Assembly: GCF_021730395.1 (NCBI RefSeq)
Contig: NC_069368.1
Location: 68,019,501 to 68,083,500 of the forward strand
Source of the DNA: Mercenaria mercenaria
Taxonomy: Eukaryota; Mollusca; Bivalvia; Venerida; Veneridae
Direction: 5' to 3'
DNA length: 64,000 bases
Position 1 is the first letter of the stretch. The number at the start of each line of letters is the position of its first letter. Below are positions 45,131 to 57,589 of this stretch, piece after piece. The notes under the pieces were generated by a model. It was not told the origin of the DNA and searched no databases. It saw nothing but the letters and a program-made list of their open reading frames with translations. A program made the translations under genes and the position numbers.

Positions 45131-48100
45131 TCACGTCGTGCACGAACAGGTTTGACACCCTGCATCGTCCAGCTGTCCGAGCATGTAGCTACCGTCACAC
45201 GTGATTAGACAGTGAACCAAATCTGGACATTCTCTATGTTCTGAAAGAAACATAATTAACTTCGTAGTAACACGCTCCTATACATGTATTTACAAATTTC
45301 AAACGTTGATAAAACTTTTGCCTTTATTTCAACTTCATGCATTGAACTAAGGAGGAATATTTTAAATATATGGAGATTTTTATTATAAAGTCCAGATTTC
45401 AATATTCTAGACTGCACTTTTGAAGGGGAGCTGTGGCTTAGTGGTTAAGGTGTGGGCCGATCAAACCTGGGGTCGTGGGTTCGAGCCCCACTAGGGTCAC
45501 GACCATGACTTCTCATATGACACCAGTACCGGTTTTTCCAGGAAGCGGACTCAAAAGTGGTTCAAATAAGCTTGAAGCTTTTATCACAATCGAGCTACTA
45601 TGAAATAAATTAGTATAAACTAATATAGACTGAACGTTATATGTCTGATCCAAGTATTTCATATTATTCGTATGTTAACATATCGCGGAATACTATTTGA
45701 TGCTGTTTAATTAAAAAAGCTATTGCTTTTATACCGAAGATTTACTTTGATCATATGAGCTCTTACATTGTAAGGATGAGTTTTCTTTTGTATAATTTTC
45801 TTGATCATAGTACAGAAGAAAACTCATCCATAGAAATACTGGTTAGTTCATCTTTCAGAACGAAACTGTAACATTAACTACATTTTATGTCTTGTCAGCC
45901 GCCACAACCGGAAGTTATTGACAAAAATGTCTCTTAAAAGAAAACTCACGTATTCTGTTTTTAGCAGAGCATTCCGCACCCACACAGTCCTTATTGTAAG
46001 CCGCTGCCGACACTGGAATCAAAACATTCGACTGACTTACAGGCAGGCTGATCATGGTCTGCACTGTTCGCTATTTAGTCAGTAATTTTTCAGTGAACAC
46101 TCCTTTGAATAAGAAGTGGTACTGCCCAATTAGAATGATGGACCAATCTATTTTAGAAATTTAGCAGGCTAAAGGCTAAAAACCACCTTGAATCTCTGAT
46201 CAAATGTTCAAGAGCACAGAAGTGGTACAAACAACCTCTTATGTCAGTACAATTACAGTAAGCCGTGCTCACAAAACACAAAATTTTCTCTTCATTAGAT
46301 GCATTTATAACTTCTAGAAACTTATCAGACTATGGTTAACAGTGCACCAGAAAATTAAAGTCTGCATGAATTTTATACTGTTAGAATGGCTTTTTCGGCA
46401 ATAATCCTTTTGCACGAAGGGTCTGATGAACTGTTCAGCTATCCAGGACTTTGCGGTTTATCAAAAGCAATTGTTAGCGATTGTCAGCGTAATATATAGG
46501 TACAACACGGAACACTAACTGGGTCCGAGTATTATACTCTTACGGAATGGTTTTCCGAACAATTGCCAAGACTATTTAGACAGAAGGCAAAAGGTTTTGA
46601 CTATTGACTGGCAAGCCATACAAAAAGTGTTTTATAACATCACATCAGAAATAATTATTCATATTTTTTTCTTCAAGTTTTGACCTTAACTCAGCAAATA
46701 TTAGTATTGAATATACACTGGTCCTATAGAACAAACGTGTAATAAATGCGGCCCTTTACCGTCAGTAAATGGAGTAGTGGAACAAAAAATAGTTACCTGC
46801 ATTTTCAGTACCCATAGTAGAACCCATTACACCTACTCCGCCCATGCCAGCTGAAAATTATTTATGTAAGACTTAGTACACAAAACATGTGAAAACATTA
46901 CACACTTGGTTCATTATCTGTCGAATCATTTCATGATGTGCAGGCTCTGTGCTTATTAAGGTTAGAAGTATAATTTAGACTGTTACTGGCATTCAGTTGG
47001 ACCGTCATATTTTTATACTAAGTTTATGCACTAAATATTTACCTGAGCTATCAGCAGCTGGAAAAGCATACAATGCAAAGGAGAAGAGTGTTTTAGTGGA
47101 ATAGGCGGAAACAAGCAAAGTTAGCGAGTTATTAAGCTTCGCTTTCCTTCCAGACTAGACGATTAATTTCTTAAAGGTGTACGCTAGAATTCCCTGTATA
47201 TGAGATGGGCGAAAATTTTCCCAATAACAGAATTTCTTTAAACTTTGGATATTGAAGGACAATCATCTAAGAAACAAAAAAATGCAATAAAAATCATAGG
47301 TCACCGGATTCGAAAAAGAGTTATCTGCCCTTGAAAACGTCATTTTTGGGGGAAATGCTCATTTCTCACTTCACTCTTCTTGATTTTGTAATCGAAATCG
47401 TGAAATGAGAAATGTGAATTTCACATTTCACACTTCTCACTTCTCAGTTCACGATTTCGATACCAAAGTTGAGAAGTGTGAAATGAGAATTGAGAAATGT
47501 GAATTTCACATTTCTCATTTCACGATTTCGATACCAAAGTTGAGAAGTATGAAGTGAGAAATGTGAATTTCACATTTCACACCTCTCATTTCATAGTTTC
47601 GATATGTTTTATTGTGTTAATTGAGAAATAAGAAATAGGAAATGGGAAATACTGAAATATGAAGTCACCACCGGGCTTTCGTACAATCTACCAGAATACT
47701 GTATTATATATTTTATGTACTCGAATATCTACTGAATACCTCTAGTCGAACCTCCAATGCCTTTACCAGATCCAGCGCCTGACATGGCCGAAGAAAATGG
47801 ACTAAATGCTGAAAAATATACATGTATGTTAATATATTACTTTTTTTCCACACAAATCAATCAAAAATCATTCAAGTCTTACAGTAGTCTGTAATATTAC
47901 AAAGTACTATTTCTTACATTCTTTTCGGAATTCCATATTTCAAGCACTTTAAGATGCACTTTAAGATGAAAAAAGTACTTTATTTCGAAAGTTTTCTGAC
48001 AGACTGTTTTTGCTCAAATACAATAGCAAGCGCTCTTGGAATGACTCGAAACAAAATGTTCTTAAGCTGCCAGTAATTACGGAGATATACTTCTTTAACC

Positions 48101-51100
48101 CCTGAATGCACTGACAGATGCGTTGGTAGAACATTACTCTACCTTTACCTCTGGTTGTATGAAAATTAGGTTACTGCTTAACTGAAATACAGCACTGTAA
48201 ATGGTGATTATCTCGTACCAAACAAATGAGAATTTATTTTTTACTCATTTTGTTAGAAATTTGATATAAAGTTATATTTCTTTTATAGCATAGCCCATGT
48301 AATTTCCAAGTGACTAGCGATTCTACATACGCATTCCGCCTTCAGCGCCTTTACCACCACCTCCACTGGTCATTCCACCCGGCCCAGAACCACTCATAGA
48401 CACAGAGAACGGACTCGGCATTCCGCTTCCACTTGCACTGGCTCCTCCTGTACCCATTCCGCCCATTCCCATCCCGCCACTTCCCACACTTCCACTTCCT
48501 ATGCCGCTCCCACCCATCCCGTTACCTAAAATATTTAATAACATGCAATCGGAATGGCCCAATGAAGAAAACAGAGGTAATCGCCTTCACGCAAAACAAT
48601 GCGTGATACTTATTTTGCCTTACAATGCTACATTATTAAACTCTTGGTTAAATCAAGTTGATTTTATTTTTAAAAAAATGCCGTAAAATGATTTGTTTGT
48701 AATATTGTTAAACAAATGTATATCCTATCCATTAAACAGAGCACTAGAATTATGCCATTATACTATTTCTAATTCATAAAACTAAATTTTAACTCACCGA
48801 ACCCTCCAGAGTTCATCGGAAAAGAGTTGGATGGTCCGCTCATTGATCCACCGTCCGTCACTCCAGACCCGCCACCTTTTTTTTTTAGAAATGTATAAAA
48901 TTACTTAGATCTATATTTAAAAGTGATTGCAACATGGCTGGCAGCGGACCACTAAGAGCACAACACACCCTTCGAAGTGGGTCTTTTTTCTTCCTTACGC
49001 ATTTCCACGTTCTGTTTTTAAGTTTTTGTCTTTTTTATATATGCTTGAATTTTAATGGATTTTTACAACCTTTACCAGGAATCGAGACCAAGAATTCTCA
49101 CATTTAACTCTTACCATGCTGGACACGATCGGTTCTGCCTTTGCGACCAGTGTAGATAATGATCTGCACTGTTCGCTATTCAGTCAGTAACTTTTTGCTA
49201 AGCTCCCCTTTTAACACGTCGCTACAAAGTCTAGCTCACTGTAGGGAAGTGTATATATATATATATATATACATTGTATATATATATAAATGCATTCTCA
49301 AGTTATACTCTACCTTACATTACTTAATCAAAATAAAAGGAAAATGTCTATATTTTCAGTCACACAGTAAAATTGAGCGAAAGATAAAATAAAAAGATTA
49401 CCTTCATTACAACCACCTCCGCCTCCCGCACTCTCGGACCCTATCTTCATGGCTTGGTCAACTGGAAATAGACAGCCAGTCAAGTCTATTTCAACACAAT
49501 TGCTATTACGAGATACTAAAAATTAAGTTTAAAGCAGTGTAAGTATTGTACTGTTAAATGTTATGAACGAAGATTTTTTGATCAAATAATTTACTTTAAT
49601 GTGCGTTTTGACACTTAGAATACAAAGTGATTTGTTTGATTGACAAAATTATTGGCTATTTACCTGACATATGGCCATCAAAGCACATTGGAGGTTCACA
49701 TTTGCCACTACCAATTCCATTTCTGCCTGAAAGTAATTATGACTATTTCTAGATAAGTACTTGGATGACACTTACACCAGTGTCACATTTATACAAAAAA
49801 ATATTTTGTATATCGCCATTTTTCTCTTACTGTGTAATAAATCGTATTGTAATAAAATAGACAGAGGTAATTTTGACACGAGTGCTAGCAAAATGTTAAT
49901 AGAAGCGGGCATTGCTACAATCATGTGACACACCAATGCCTAATTTTGCAACACTTTTCAAAGGGTTTAGTTTCCACAAAATGGATATTGTCGTCTGCAA
50001 TGTCTATATATTTCACGAACAGCAGTGTTATCTTTAATCGTTCCGTTCTTAGTAAAGTTAAAAAATGTGACAGCAAGATGGTTTGTCATACAAAAAGACT
50101 AAAACAAACAAACAAACAAACATACTTGAAAGGTAGTTAGACTTTGTTCCTGAACAACCGTTGCCACTGCCGCCATTTCCGTTTCCAGTATTCCCAGAAT
50201 TCATTGACTGCGCATTGTTATTGCTCCATTTTGAAGCTCCGTCGCCCCATTTGTTATTACTGTAATTGTTGCTGTTAAATTTGTTGTTGTTGTTGTTGTT
50301 GTTGACATTTTTGTTGTTATTACTGTTGAAATAGTTATTTGAATTCGAGGCGCTATTTTGATCATGACCTTTCGCTAAACATTTACACGCTGGACAACCG
50401 TTGGCCTGTTTTTCTCCCAACAGGTAACCATCTTTACATTTCAACATGCAGGACAGTGTTGCAGGACAGCTAGCTACTGGTTTTGGAGTCGTCGGAGCTG
50501 GAGTCGTCGGAACTGAAAATATAAAGGATAACACAGTGTTAATACGTATTACTGTCAATGTGATAAAAGAGAACAGGAACGCCGTGATTTTGCGTTCTCT
50601 GATCTGATAAACGCTAAATGTAGTTCTGCAAATGGTTATATAATTAACAGTACAAAATCGTGAAACGCTTTTGAATCACGTTGTTGCAAGTATACCAAAA
50701 TCAATACAAACACTGTAATTGTTGATTTTACTTTCATATACAATTGTTGCTATTTTCAGCACAGAGAAGGTTATTATCTGACTGGTCGTACATGTACACA
50801 ATTTTTGTTTTACCATAGAAAAATAGACTTAGTAGTCTCCAGGTACTTAGGACGGTTACCTTTTAATTTCTATTGATACGAATACATGTACTATACACAC
50901 GACTGTTTTGCCCAACAATTTAGGATGTGTTAGTTATTGGTACATCATTGTATCACTATAATTATACTCGCTTATTAATCTTGGTCAAATTTAAATATAC
51001 AAACTATTGCAAAAGGAAAGGCCCATTTCTAAGGTCTTAAGAAATACGTTGCATACATTACTACCTCTTCTTATACAGGTGCAGGACCTGCAACCATCCC

Positions 51101-53219
51101 CGCCTACATCACCAAGCTGGTACCCGTCAGAACACGTTTCCATACAGAGTTTTGTAGCAGAACAATCTGGCTTCTTCACAACAATTTCTGATTTCGAGCA
51201 ATCTTTAATTACCGGCATAGTCTGATATCTTGATGGCGCACATGGACAACTTCGGCATCCATACTCATCTATACGTTCGCACGTTTCTGGACAGCTTAGG
51301 ATACGGCACCTGACACAGTATTTAGGTATACCAGGTGCTAACAATGGAACATATATTACATTTGCACCATATGAGTGCGAATCTGATATAGTATTTGTTC
51401 CCGGGAGGACAGCTGAAGGCATATGGGAACCAGCAAATGGTGACGACATTCCAGATGGAAACGGATTTGGAAGAACACTTAGAGGCCTGATACCTGACGG
51501 ATATTGAGAGTTAGAGCGACTTGGCTCGGGCTCTTTTTCTACGATCACATATTTAACTGTTTCTTCTCTATCATCGGAGGAATATCGTGATGAGGAGCCG
51601 AACCCCGCACTTGAAAACCCTCCACCACCAGTGTTAGTCCAGGCGCCTGTATCTGTGTTCATTTTACTTGACCAGTCACCTTCTTCGAATCCTCTGTCCC
51701 AAGCTGCATCAGAGGAAGTTCCCGAACCAGACCCAAACCCGGAACTGCTTGTACCTCTAGCTGACTCTGAAATCCCAACTACATGTAAATATTTCTTTGT
51801 GTAAATTACGTTCTTTAAACTACATAAAAAGATTGAGCGCATGCGCGGCTGTTCTGTATTTTAAGACAACATAACAACACCAAGGAAGAAAGTCATTTAT
51901 TTTGTAGGGAAAGACTCCGGATATGAACCTTTATGTGATAGATAAACCAAACTAAGTCAAAGCATTAAAGAAAAATATAAGAAACACATTTCTCGGGCGG
52001 CTATAGGTTTCAAACAACTTTATATACAAACTGAAATAATATGAGCCCACAAGGTGCAATAATATTTATAGTCATAAGTAAGAAGATCCTTAAAATGGTA
52101 ACGTTTTATGCCTTAAATTGAAAAGAAGGCTCCGTGATATATTTATATAATAAGTGGGGAAGAACGACATCGGTCAAAACAAGAAGAAATGGAAGCAAAA
52201 AAGCCAGCGACAACAAATTTATTCACTTTTTAACGTAATACATTAAGCGATGTCTTCAAATAAGGCCACTAATAAAATTATCTCCGTTGAAGCAGAGGAC
52301 AGGTGTAAAGATTACAAACTTTCTACATGTACTATGAGGTCTAAAGGTCTTTCAGTAAGAACAGCTGCTCCGTTCTTCGAATCTGAACGTTAGAAAGACC
52401 ATCTGCTCATTTTTGTTGTCGATTGTTTTCTTAAAATGTAATATATACTACTGCTTAAAAGGACCGACGAAAATGAACACAAGTTGATAGTATAAACAAT
52501 GGAGACTACGTATACAGTCAAAATCAACGATTTCCAGACGAGATGGAAACAATAATCTCTGTGATCTCGCTTTATAAAAAAATAAAATGGTATAAAAATA
52601 TTTTGTTGAAGTGTTCTTCAAAATGTGCTTAGGCGTACAAGCCAGAATTACTTAAAGATCTTTGGTTACATCAGAATTTTTTTTACTGACTGTGTTTGAG
52701 TAGCATTAAAAGGGTGAACTAACCTTGGTCACACATGCAGTATCTGCAGTGGTCAGCTGTGTATACAATACAGCTCGGATGACAGTTTGGGTCAGCTGGC
52801 GGACAGTTATCTAGCGTACCTCCTGTAAAAAAAAAAATACAATCGGTATCAGAAACAATGAAACCTCAATTAAATTGTAAAATATCGATCTCGCACTATA
52901 GTCATTGTTTAAAAATATTCAGCGCAATATCAGTTTCATCAGCTATGTTGTCAGAACATCTAACAGTAACAGTATTTTTATCTAAATCCTCAAAGAATGA
53001 ACCTGAAAAATACAGCAACTGTTTATCTAGCTGCTACCGTGTAATTGGTCGATATAAAATTGTACTCGGAAATAACCAACCAGATTCCAGATTTTAAAGA
53101 CTGGACTGTACGAAACGGAATAGAGGCTATATTTCAAGAAAACAAATAACTACATTGTACTTGCCTTTTATAGGTAACGTGGTAATCCCCATCAGTGTTA
53201 ATAACACTATGTATTCCAT
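45131..53219 (-). CDS. Secreted cysteine-rich, Gly/Asn-rich modular protein
   Basis: Twelve exons from 5' to 3': 53219-53165, 52822-52724, 51766-51065, 50512-50126, 49726-49664, 49461-49402, 48875-48798, 48525-48331, 47808-47740, 47057-47043, 46850-46797, 45240-45131; 628 residues. All junctions are phase 1. Residues 1-18 (MEYIVLLTLMGITTLPIK) are a signal peptide. Five six-Cys modules, C-x4-6-C-x3-C-x6-14-C-x2-C-x-C, resemble antistasin-like domains: about 25-49, two before 285, about 301-330, and C-terminal 597-626 (ending GCQTCSC). Between them are Ser/Gly-rich, Asn-rich (KNVNNNNNNNKFNSNN) and Gly/Met/Ser-rich linkers. This design suits an extracellular matrix, shell-matrix or adhesive protein; protease inhibition is also possible because antistasins inhibit serine proteases. 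Intron 1 starts GCAAGT (GC-AG). The acceptor of exon 7 (48875) has a purine-rich tract, so that exon is less certain. Confidence 0.85.
45429..45635 (+). mobile_element. tRNA-derived SINE, antisense in the last intron
   Basis: GGGGAGCTGTGGCTTAGTGG and TTAAGGTG (A-box region), then GGGGTCGTGGGTTCGAGCCC (B box), then CACGACCATGACTTC and CAATCGAGCTACTATGAAAT. The end is an A/T-rich tail near GTATAAACTAATATAG. A possible imperfect target repeat TAGACTG(C/A)AC flanks it. Confidence 0.7.
46020..46190. repeat. Dispersed repeat R5, copy 1 (intron)
   Basis: TGGTCTGCACTGTTCGCTAT, TAGTCAGTAATTTTTCAGTG and TTTAGCAGGCTAAAGG. A shorter copy is at 49114-49210 (ATGATCTGCACTGTTCGCTA, TTCAGTCAGTAACTTTTTGC). 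Confidence 0.6.
47043..47057 (-). CDS. 15-nt microexon of the cysteine-rich gene
   Basis: The minus strand reads TTTTCCAG, then CTGCTGATAGCTCAG, then GTAAAT: a clean acceptor and donor around 15 nt in the same phase 1-1 as its neighbours. It adds five residues (A/A-D-S-S with the split codon), extending the Ser/Gly linker. It can be skipped without a frame change. Confidence 0.65.
47360..47605. repeat. Nested palindromic tandem repeat in an intron
   Basis: Units of about 100 bp combine CACGATTTCGATACCAAAGT, TGAGAAGTGTGAAATGAGAA and the palindrome GAAATGTGAATTTCACATTTC. Each unit is largely self-complementary and repeated about 2.5 times. It lies between the microexon and the 47740-47808 exon. 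Confidence 0.75.
49114..49210. repeat. Dispersed repeat R5, copy 2, truncated
   Basis: CATGCTGGACACGATCGG, TGCGACCAGTGTAGATAATG and ATCTGCACTGTTCGCTATTC match the copy at 46020. Confidence 0.55.
49253..49289. repeat. (TA)n microsatellite, interrupted
   Basis: Two TA runs flank CATTG within an intron of the cysteine-rich gene. Confidence 0.85.
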
Positions 53220-54149
53220 AGATACGTTGCCTTAAAGTGAAGATAAAAATGCACAAAACTGAACTTATTTTCCTCCTCGGTGACCTTATTTACTTTAATA
53301 ATGTATGAACATTTCGCTGTTTTGCTGTTACTTTACTTTGTAGTTACATGTTTCCCTTTCTTTTGAAAACTGGAAACGAAATTGTATTATGCAATGATAA
53401 AAAGATGAAGAAATTATCATTGTTTATCTTGAAATTTGAAAATTTGTTAACATTTTAACAAAGATAATCGTGGAACTTTCAAAAAGGAAGCGACCCATAT
53501 CTTGTCACCTGCCGTCCGTATCAAGAAAATGGCCACTCCATTCCATGGAGCAATGTTAAAGCAAAAATTGCACCATAGTGTGTTGCGTACCCATGTCGCT
53601 ATCTGACGAGCTGACATCTTGATTTTCCCTGGCATTCTTACATGTCCATGTCTCATCTGGTATTCAATTTCTTGCTTTCAGACATGCTGCAACCTGACTT
53701 ATTATAATTAAAGGTAACTTTCATCATGTCTTCGGTGTATAATTATTGTTGTAAAGAACATAATTATGCCGTTCCTTAAAATGTGTCGATGCAAGAGCTT
53801 TGAAGTTTACAGATGTAAGAGCAGACTCTTAGACGTTTAATGTATGCTAATTTCAAATGTAAACAAACGTTATTTACCCCACCAACACTTAGACTTGAGA
53901 AGACAGAAAACCTCAAATTGTTATTTGTAACAAGGCTAGTTTAATACAAATTAATATGTATAAAAAGCATATAAAATATATACCTTCTGACAAATGTTGA
54001 AATGAGTAATTTTTTCAGCTCGCAAAATTCCTGTTATAGCCCAGTGTTAACCAGGACTCCATAGTTCGCAAATCAGCTGATAGACAAATATATATCATAC
54101 ATGCACACGTTTTATGACTGTTTCCGTTTTAATACTAAGCCAGGGTGAA
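53220..54149. other. 5' flank of the cysteine-rich gene
   Basis: It presumably holds the minus-strand promoter. The 69-codon minus frame at 53447-53656 has no motif, and no splice link to the signal-peptide exon was found. Nothing else is recognised. Confidence 0.35.
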
Positions 54150-54640
54150 AAGAATTATCCAAGATCTGCTACGCATATTCGATGATTGTGATGATCGGCG
54201 ATGAAACAATGATTTCATTCTACAAGCCACATGGAAAGAAAATAATACATGTAGTCTGGGTGGGTGAAAATTGCGGAAGGCCTCTGAAACGCGTTCTATA
54301 CGCTTTATATTTTGATGCAGGAGGTATGATAGCCTAAGTTCCTGTCGCTGTACACAAGACTGTCACAGGCTCTTTTTTACGCCGAAACTGTTCTCCCAGC
54401 AGTGATGTGCTACTACATGACGGCCCATGCAGAGACCGGGGTACGTGGCTGCATTACAATGCTCCTACAGTCGTACTAGAGTACCTGACATCCTAGAGTC
54501 ATAACACCTTGCCACACCCGCCCTGTAGCCCAAACCTTGCCCCGTTTGATTTCTGGCTGAAAACTATTCTTACACAACGCATAAGAAATACAAATTTGAG
54601 ATCCAGATAGCCGTTGGCAAAGTTGTGTTCTAAAGAACTA
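54150..54640 (+). pseudogene. Dead mariner transposase remnant
   Basis: The + strand frames give GDETMISFYKPHGKK, then VLLHDGPCRDRGTWLHYNAP, then LPHPPCSPNLAPFDFWLKTI. These match mariner GDETW, HHDNAPxH and HPPYSPDLAPCDFW(L/F) in order, including two of the DDD catalytic aspartates. The three parts lie in different frames with in-frame stops between, so the gene is broken. No flanking TIRs were identified. Confidence 0.75.
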
Positions 54641-55560
54641 ATAACATACCTAAAAGTGAGTACCGTGAAGCATTAATAGATTAGAGGGCTCAAAGTGTGA
54701 AATTCAAGGGTGATTTCATCGAAAGCCAGGACGTGTCACACATTTACTAATATGCTCAATTTTCCTTACGCGTCACAAGTTGCAACGTTTTCAGAATGCT
54801 CCTCTTATATCGCAGTTGACATGTGAGGACCGCCACTGGATCAACTTCTATGAGCTTCTGTATAGCAAAGAAACTACCAGTACCGAAGAAAAAATCTTAA
54901 CATATCAAGACCTTAATCTAAGACTGTAAGGTGGAGTGGAAGGAAGAATAGCTTTTAAATTAATGATACTGGTACTGGTATGGAAAACGGTAATCGGACG
55001 GACGTTCGGATTCACAGACTTCGTGCTCATCCAAACTTTATCCTTAATCTCCTTAAATAAACACAAAAGTTAATGCCCTTGTCACTCCCAAAGCACTCCC
55101 ATCGAATGATCGATAAGCGAGTTAATAACAAAAGCCGAGTTGGATATATCATTTTTCCAGTCGATACACTGAATGTTTCATGTAAAAGGCGGTAACAAAA
55201 GAGGAAGAAAGAAAAAGTTAGATATATGACAGAAATATGGTGCAGTTTTGCACTTCCTGTTAAATCCTCCACATGATAGCGTGAAATATCAATTAAATCC
55301 GTTGAATAGATTTTAAGCTGCTTTCTGGACAAGAAATGATAAAATACCATCAAGAGTGACAATTCAACAAGGGGACAAAAACGCTCGACTATTTAAATAT
55401 CTTGACCCCAAAAAAATATTAATGAGTGTAATAGCAAAAAGAAGTACAAAAGGGATACCAATTTTGTTTAAACGAGCGTAAAACTCATAGAACACCCTCC
55501 CCTCATGATACTGAACAAGATACAAGCTTACGTACAAAAACTTAACCACAATATGCTAAT
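54641..55560. other. Nothing recognised
   Basis: The minus frames at 55027-55362 and 55364-55549 show hydrophobic stretches but no family pattern, and AT-rich DNA gives such frames by chance. Confidence 0.4.
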
Positions 55561-56080
55561 TGAAAAAGGGGCATGACTTTGTAAAACATCAGCATAAATT
55601 ATAGAAGCTGTGCATTGTAGGTTCGGATATATCAATGAACAAGACTGTTAAGTTCAATCCATTTCTGGCTGTGGTTACAGAGATATCAGCTTACTTACAA
55701 AAACGTAACAAAATTGCTAAGTCAAAGACGGAGCATACTTGTAAAAAAGCAGAACAGAGTTACGAAAGTTACTCATTACATGCAAATCAGCACAGTGACC
55801 CAGTGCGTACAGTTAGATTCCATTCCCGCCATTGGTTACTAAAATATCAGCTGAAATATAAAAACAACCATAAATTACTAAGTCGTAAATGGGACATAGC
55901 TTTGTAAAATGTGTAACAGAGATATGAAACCTATGCTTTCCATGTTAGAGTATCACAATAAACAAGAATGTGAAGTTTCAGTTTATTCTCCTTAGCGGTT
56001 ACTAAGGTACCAGTTTACATACAAAAACCTTAATTTATTAGGTCGCCAATGAGTGCAAATCTCCAGTACATAAGGTTTAA
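55561..56080. repeat. Diverged R3-type internal units
   Basis: AAAAGGGGCATGACTTTGTA, ATATCAGCTTACTTACAAAA and a second set (AAATGGGACATAGCTTTGTA, ACCAGTTTACATACAAAAAC) repeat about every 150-300 bp. They resemble the interior of the repeat at 61190-61612. Confidence 0.45.
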
Positions 56081-56086
56081 TGTATT

Positions 56087-56760
56087 TTCATTTATGTCGT
56101 GTTAGGAGACCTGTGGTTTTCCACTTTTTTATTTCATTATCCCAGCAGCGTTGTTTGTGCCGTGTGGCAGCCGTAAAAAGTCTCCCTGTACCTTAAATCA
56201 GAACTGTTATATTTCGATCTCTTCAGATCTTTCAGCACGACATTTATGTTGTGTTAGTGTACTGTTTAATTTTTCAGCTTAAACATTTCGGCTAGGGTGG
56301 TTCCAAATATTCCTGCTTTTAAAGCTTTGGGTATTGTTTAATTACCCCTTGGATATGGTGCCTGCTTTTAATTTTTGTCTTTTGGCAGTTTCTGTGATAT
56401 GCAGGCTCCATAACCATAGATCCCCTCTCTAAATTTCAGTTTGTTTAGTTCTGTCCATCGTTTAGGGCAAAGCCATTATTTTATCTGGGGACCATACGCC
56501 GCTTTTCATGGAATTGCACTTTGTGCATCATTGAAGGTTCCATGTGCACCACCGTATGAATACATCTGTGGATGTCTCTAAATTGTATTCTGGTTTGGTA
56601 CTTACAACATGTGTAAATGTTGAGTTCTGCTCAACCCGGGGCTAGAGGGCGTGGACGGTAGCTTGCATTTCCACTGCCGTCCATGAACAGGCTCAATCAA
56701 ACCGAGCCTGCAACATTTTCATTTATGTCGTGTTGGGTGACCTGTGGTTTCCACTCTTTT
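56087..56760. repeat. ~600-bp segment bounded by ~40-bp direct repeats
   Basis: ATTTTCATTTATGTCGTGTT and GACCTGTGGTTTTCCAC occur at 56089 and again at 56713. Between them lie GGGGCTAGAGGGCGTGGACG and GAGCCTGCAAC. I cannot assign it. It could be a tandem duplication of one dispersed repeat. Confidence 0.45.
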
Positions 56761-57588
56761 TTTGAATAGTTGAGGTAAAACGGGAAAAAGTTAGTTATGA
56801 TTCTTAGACAATACCCTTTCCTTACAATGTCTTCTATCATTGTATGAAATATGAACCAGTTCCTTTGAAAAGATCTTGAGTATTCTTTATGATAAAATAA
56901 TACGAATATGAAGGGAGACAACTGAAAAATGAGATAAAGCAGAGTTACAGTTTTTACATGTTGCACTCTGCATTACGTTAAGCAGCTGCAACACTTTGAG
57001 TTAAGTTCCGGACACAGATATTCAAAAAAGAAGCAACGTAGAGTTATGGTTCTTGTACATTGCAATTTCTCTCATTGACCTTTGTTATCATCTGGAAGTT
57101 TAATAGTGTTACAGACATACTAGTACAATATCCCAGTCACCATCTGGGTTGGGGGTGTGTGGGGGGGGGGGTAGTTAGGATAAGCCTAACTGTTAAAGTT
57201 GCAAACAGAAAGAATTTCAGAGGCTGGTGGACACAGGGGAATCGGAACACGAGTATCCGACCTGCATGGTTGGACTTGCTCGGACGGCACGGAAATTTAG
57301 TCTGAAACCAGCTCCTTAAGGCTACATTGCGATACTATTAAGGTACACCGATACAGCAAAACATTTATGAATTAATTAGTCTTTATTTCTATAGTAAATG
57401 CAAACAGCAAATAAGTAATAAGATTTACCACGTATATTGGACTTTGACAGACTAGTTACTCGGAATCGAAACAAAAAATAAAATAAAAACTGTTACAAAA
57501 CATTTACAAATATAACCAGAAAATCGTTAACACAGAATTTCATATATGAAAATAAACTAAACAAACAATAACTAAACTGTTTTTTACC
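56761..57588. other. Mostly unassigned, one G-rich tract
   Basis: At about 57148-57173 GGGTTGGGGGTGTGTGGGGG continues in a longer G run, a plausible G-quadruplex. No gene is recognised. Confidence 0.4.
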
Positions 57589-57589
57589 A

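Noticed and set aside
48323-48562. 79-aa Gly-rich frame as an independent gene
   Set aside because: Only 48331-48525 is coding. The flanks are the acceptor and donor of an exon of the cysteine-rich gene, and the MGHSDCMLLNILG part is intron.
53447-53656. 69-codon minus frame upstream of the cysteine-rich gene as an extra 5' exon
   Set aside because: The signal peptide begins at 53219 with its own ATG, and no donor/acceptor pair links the two.
56087-56760. Short direct repeats as ends of an LTR-type element
   Set aside because: The repeats are only about 40 bp and no other part of such an element is visible. A duplicated dispersed repeat explains it.
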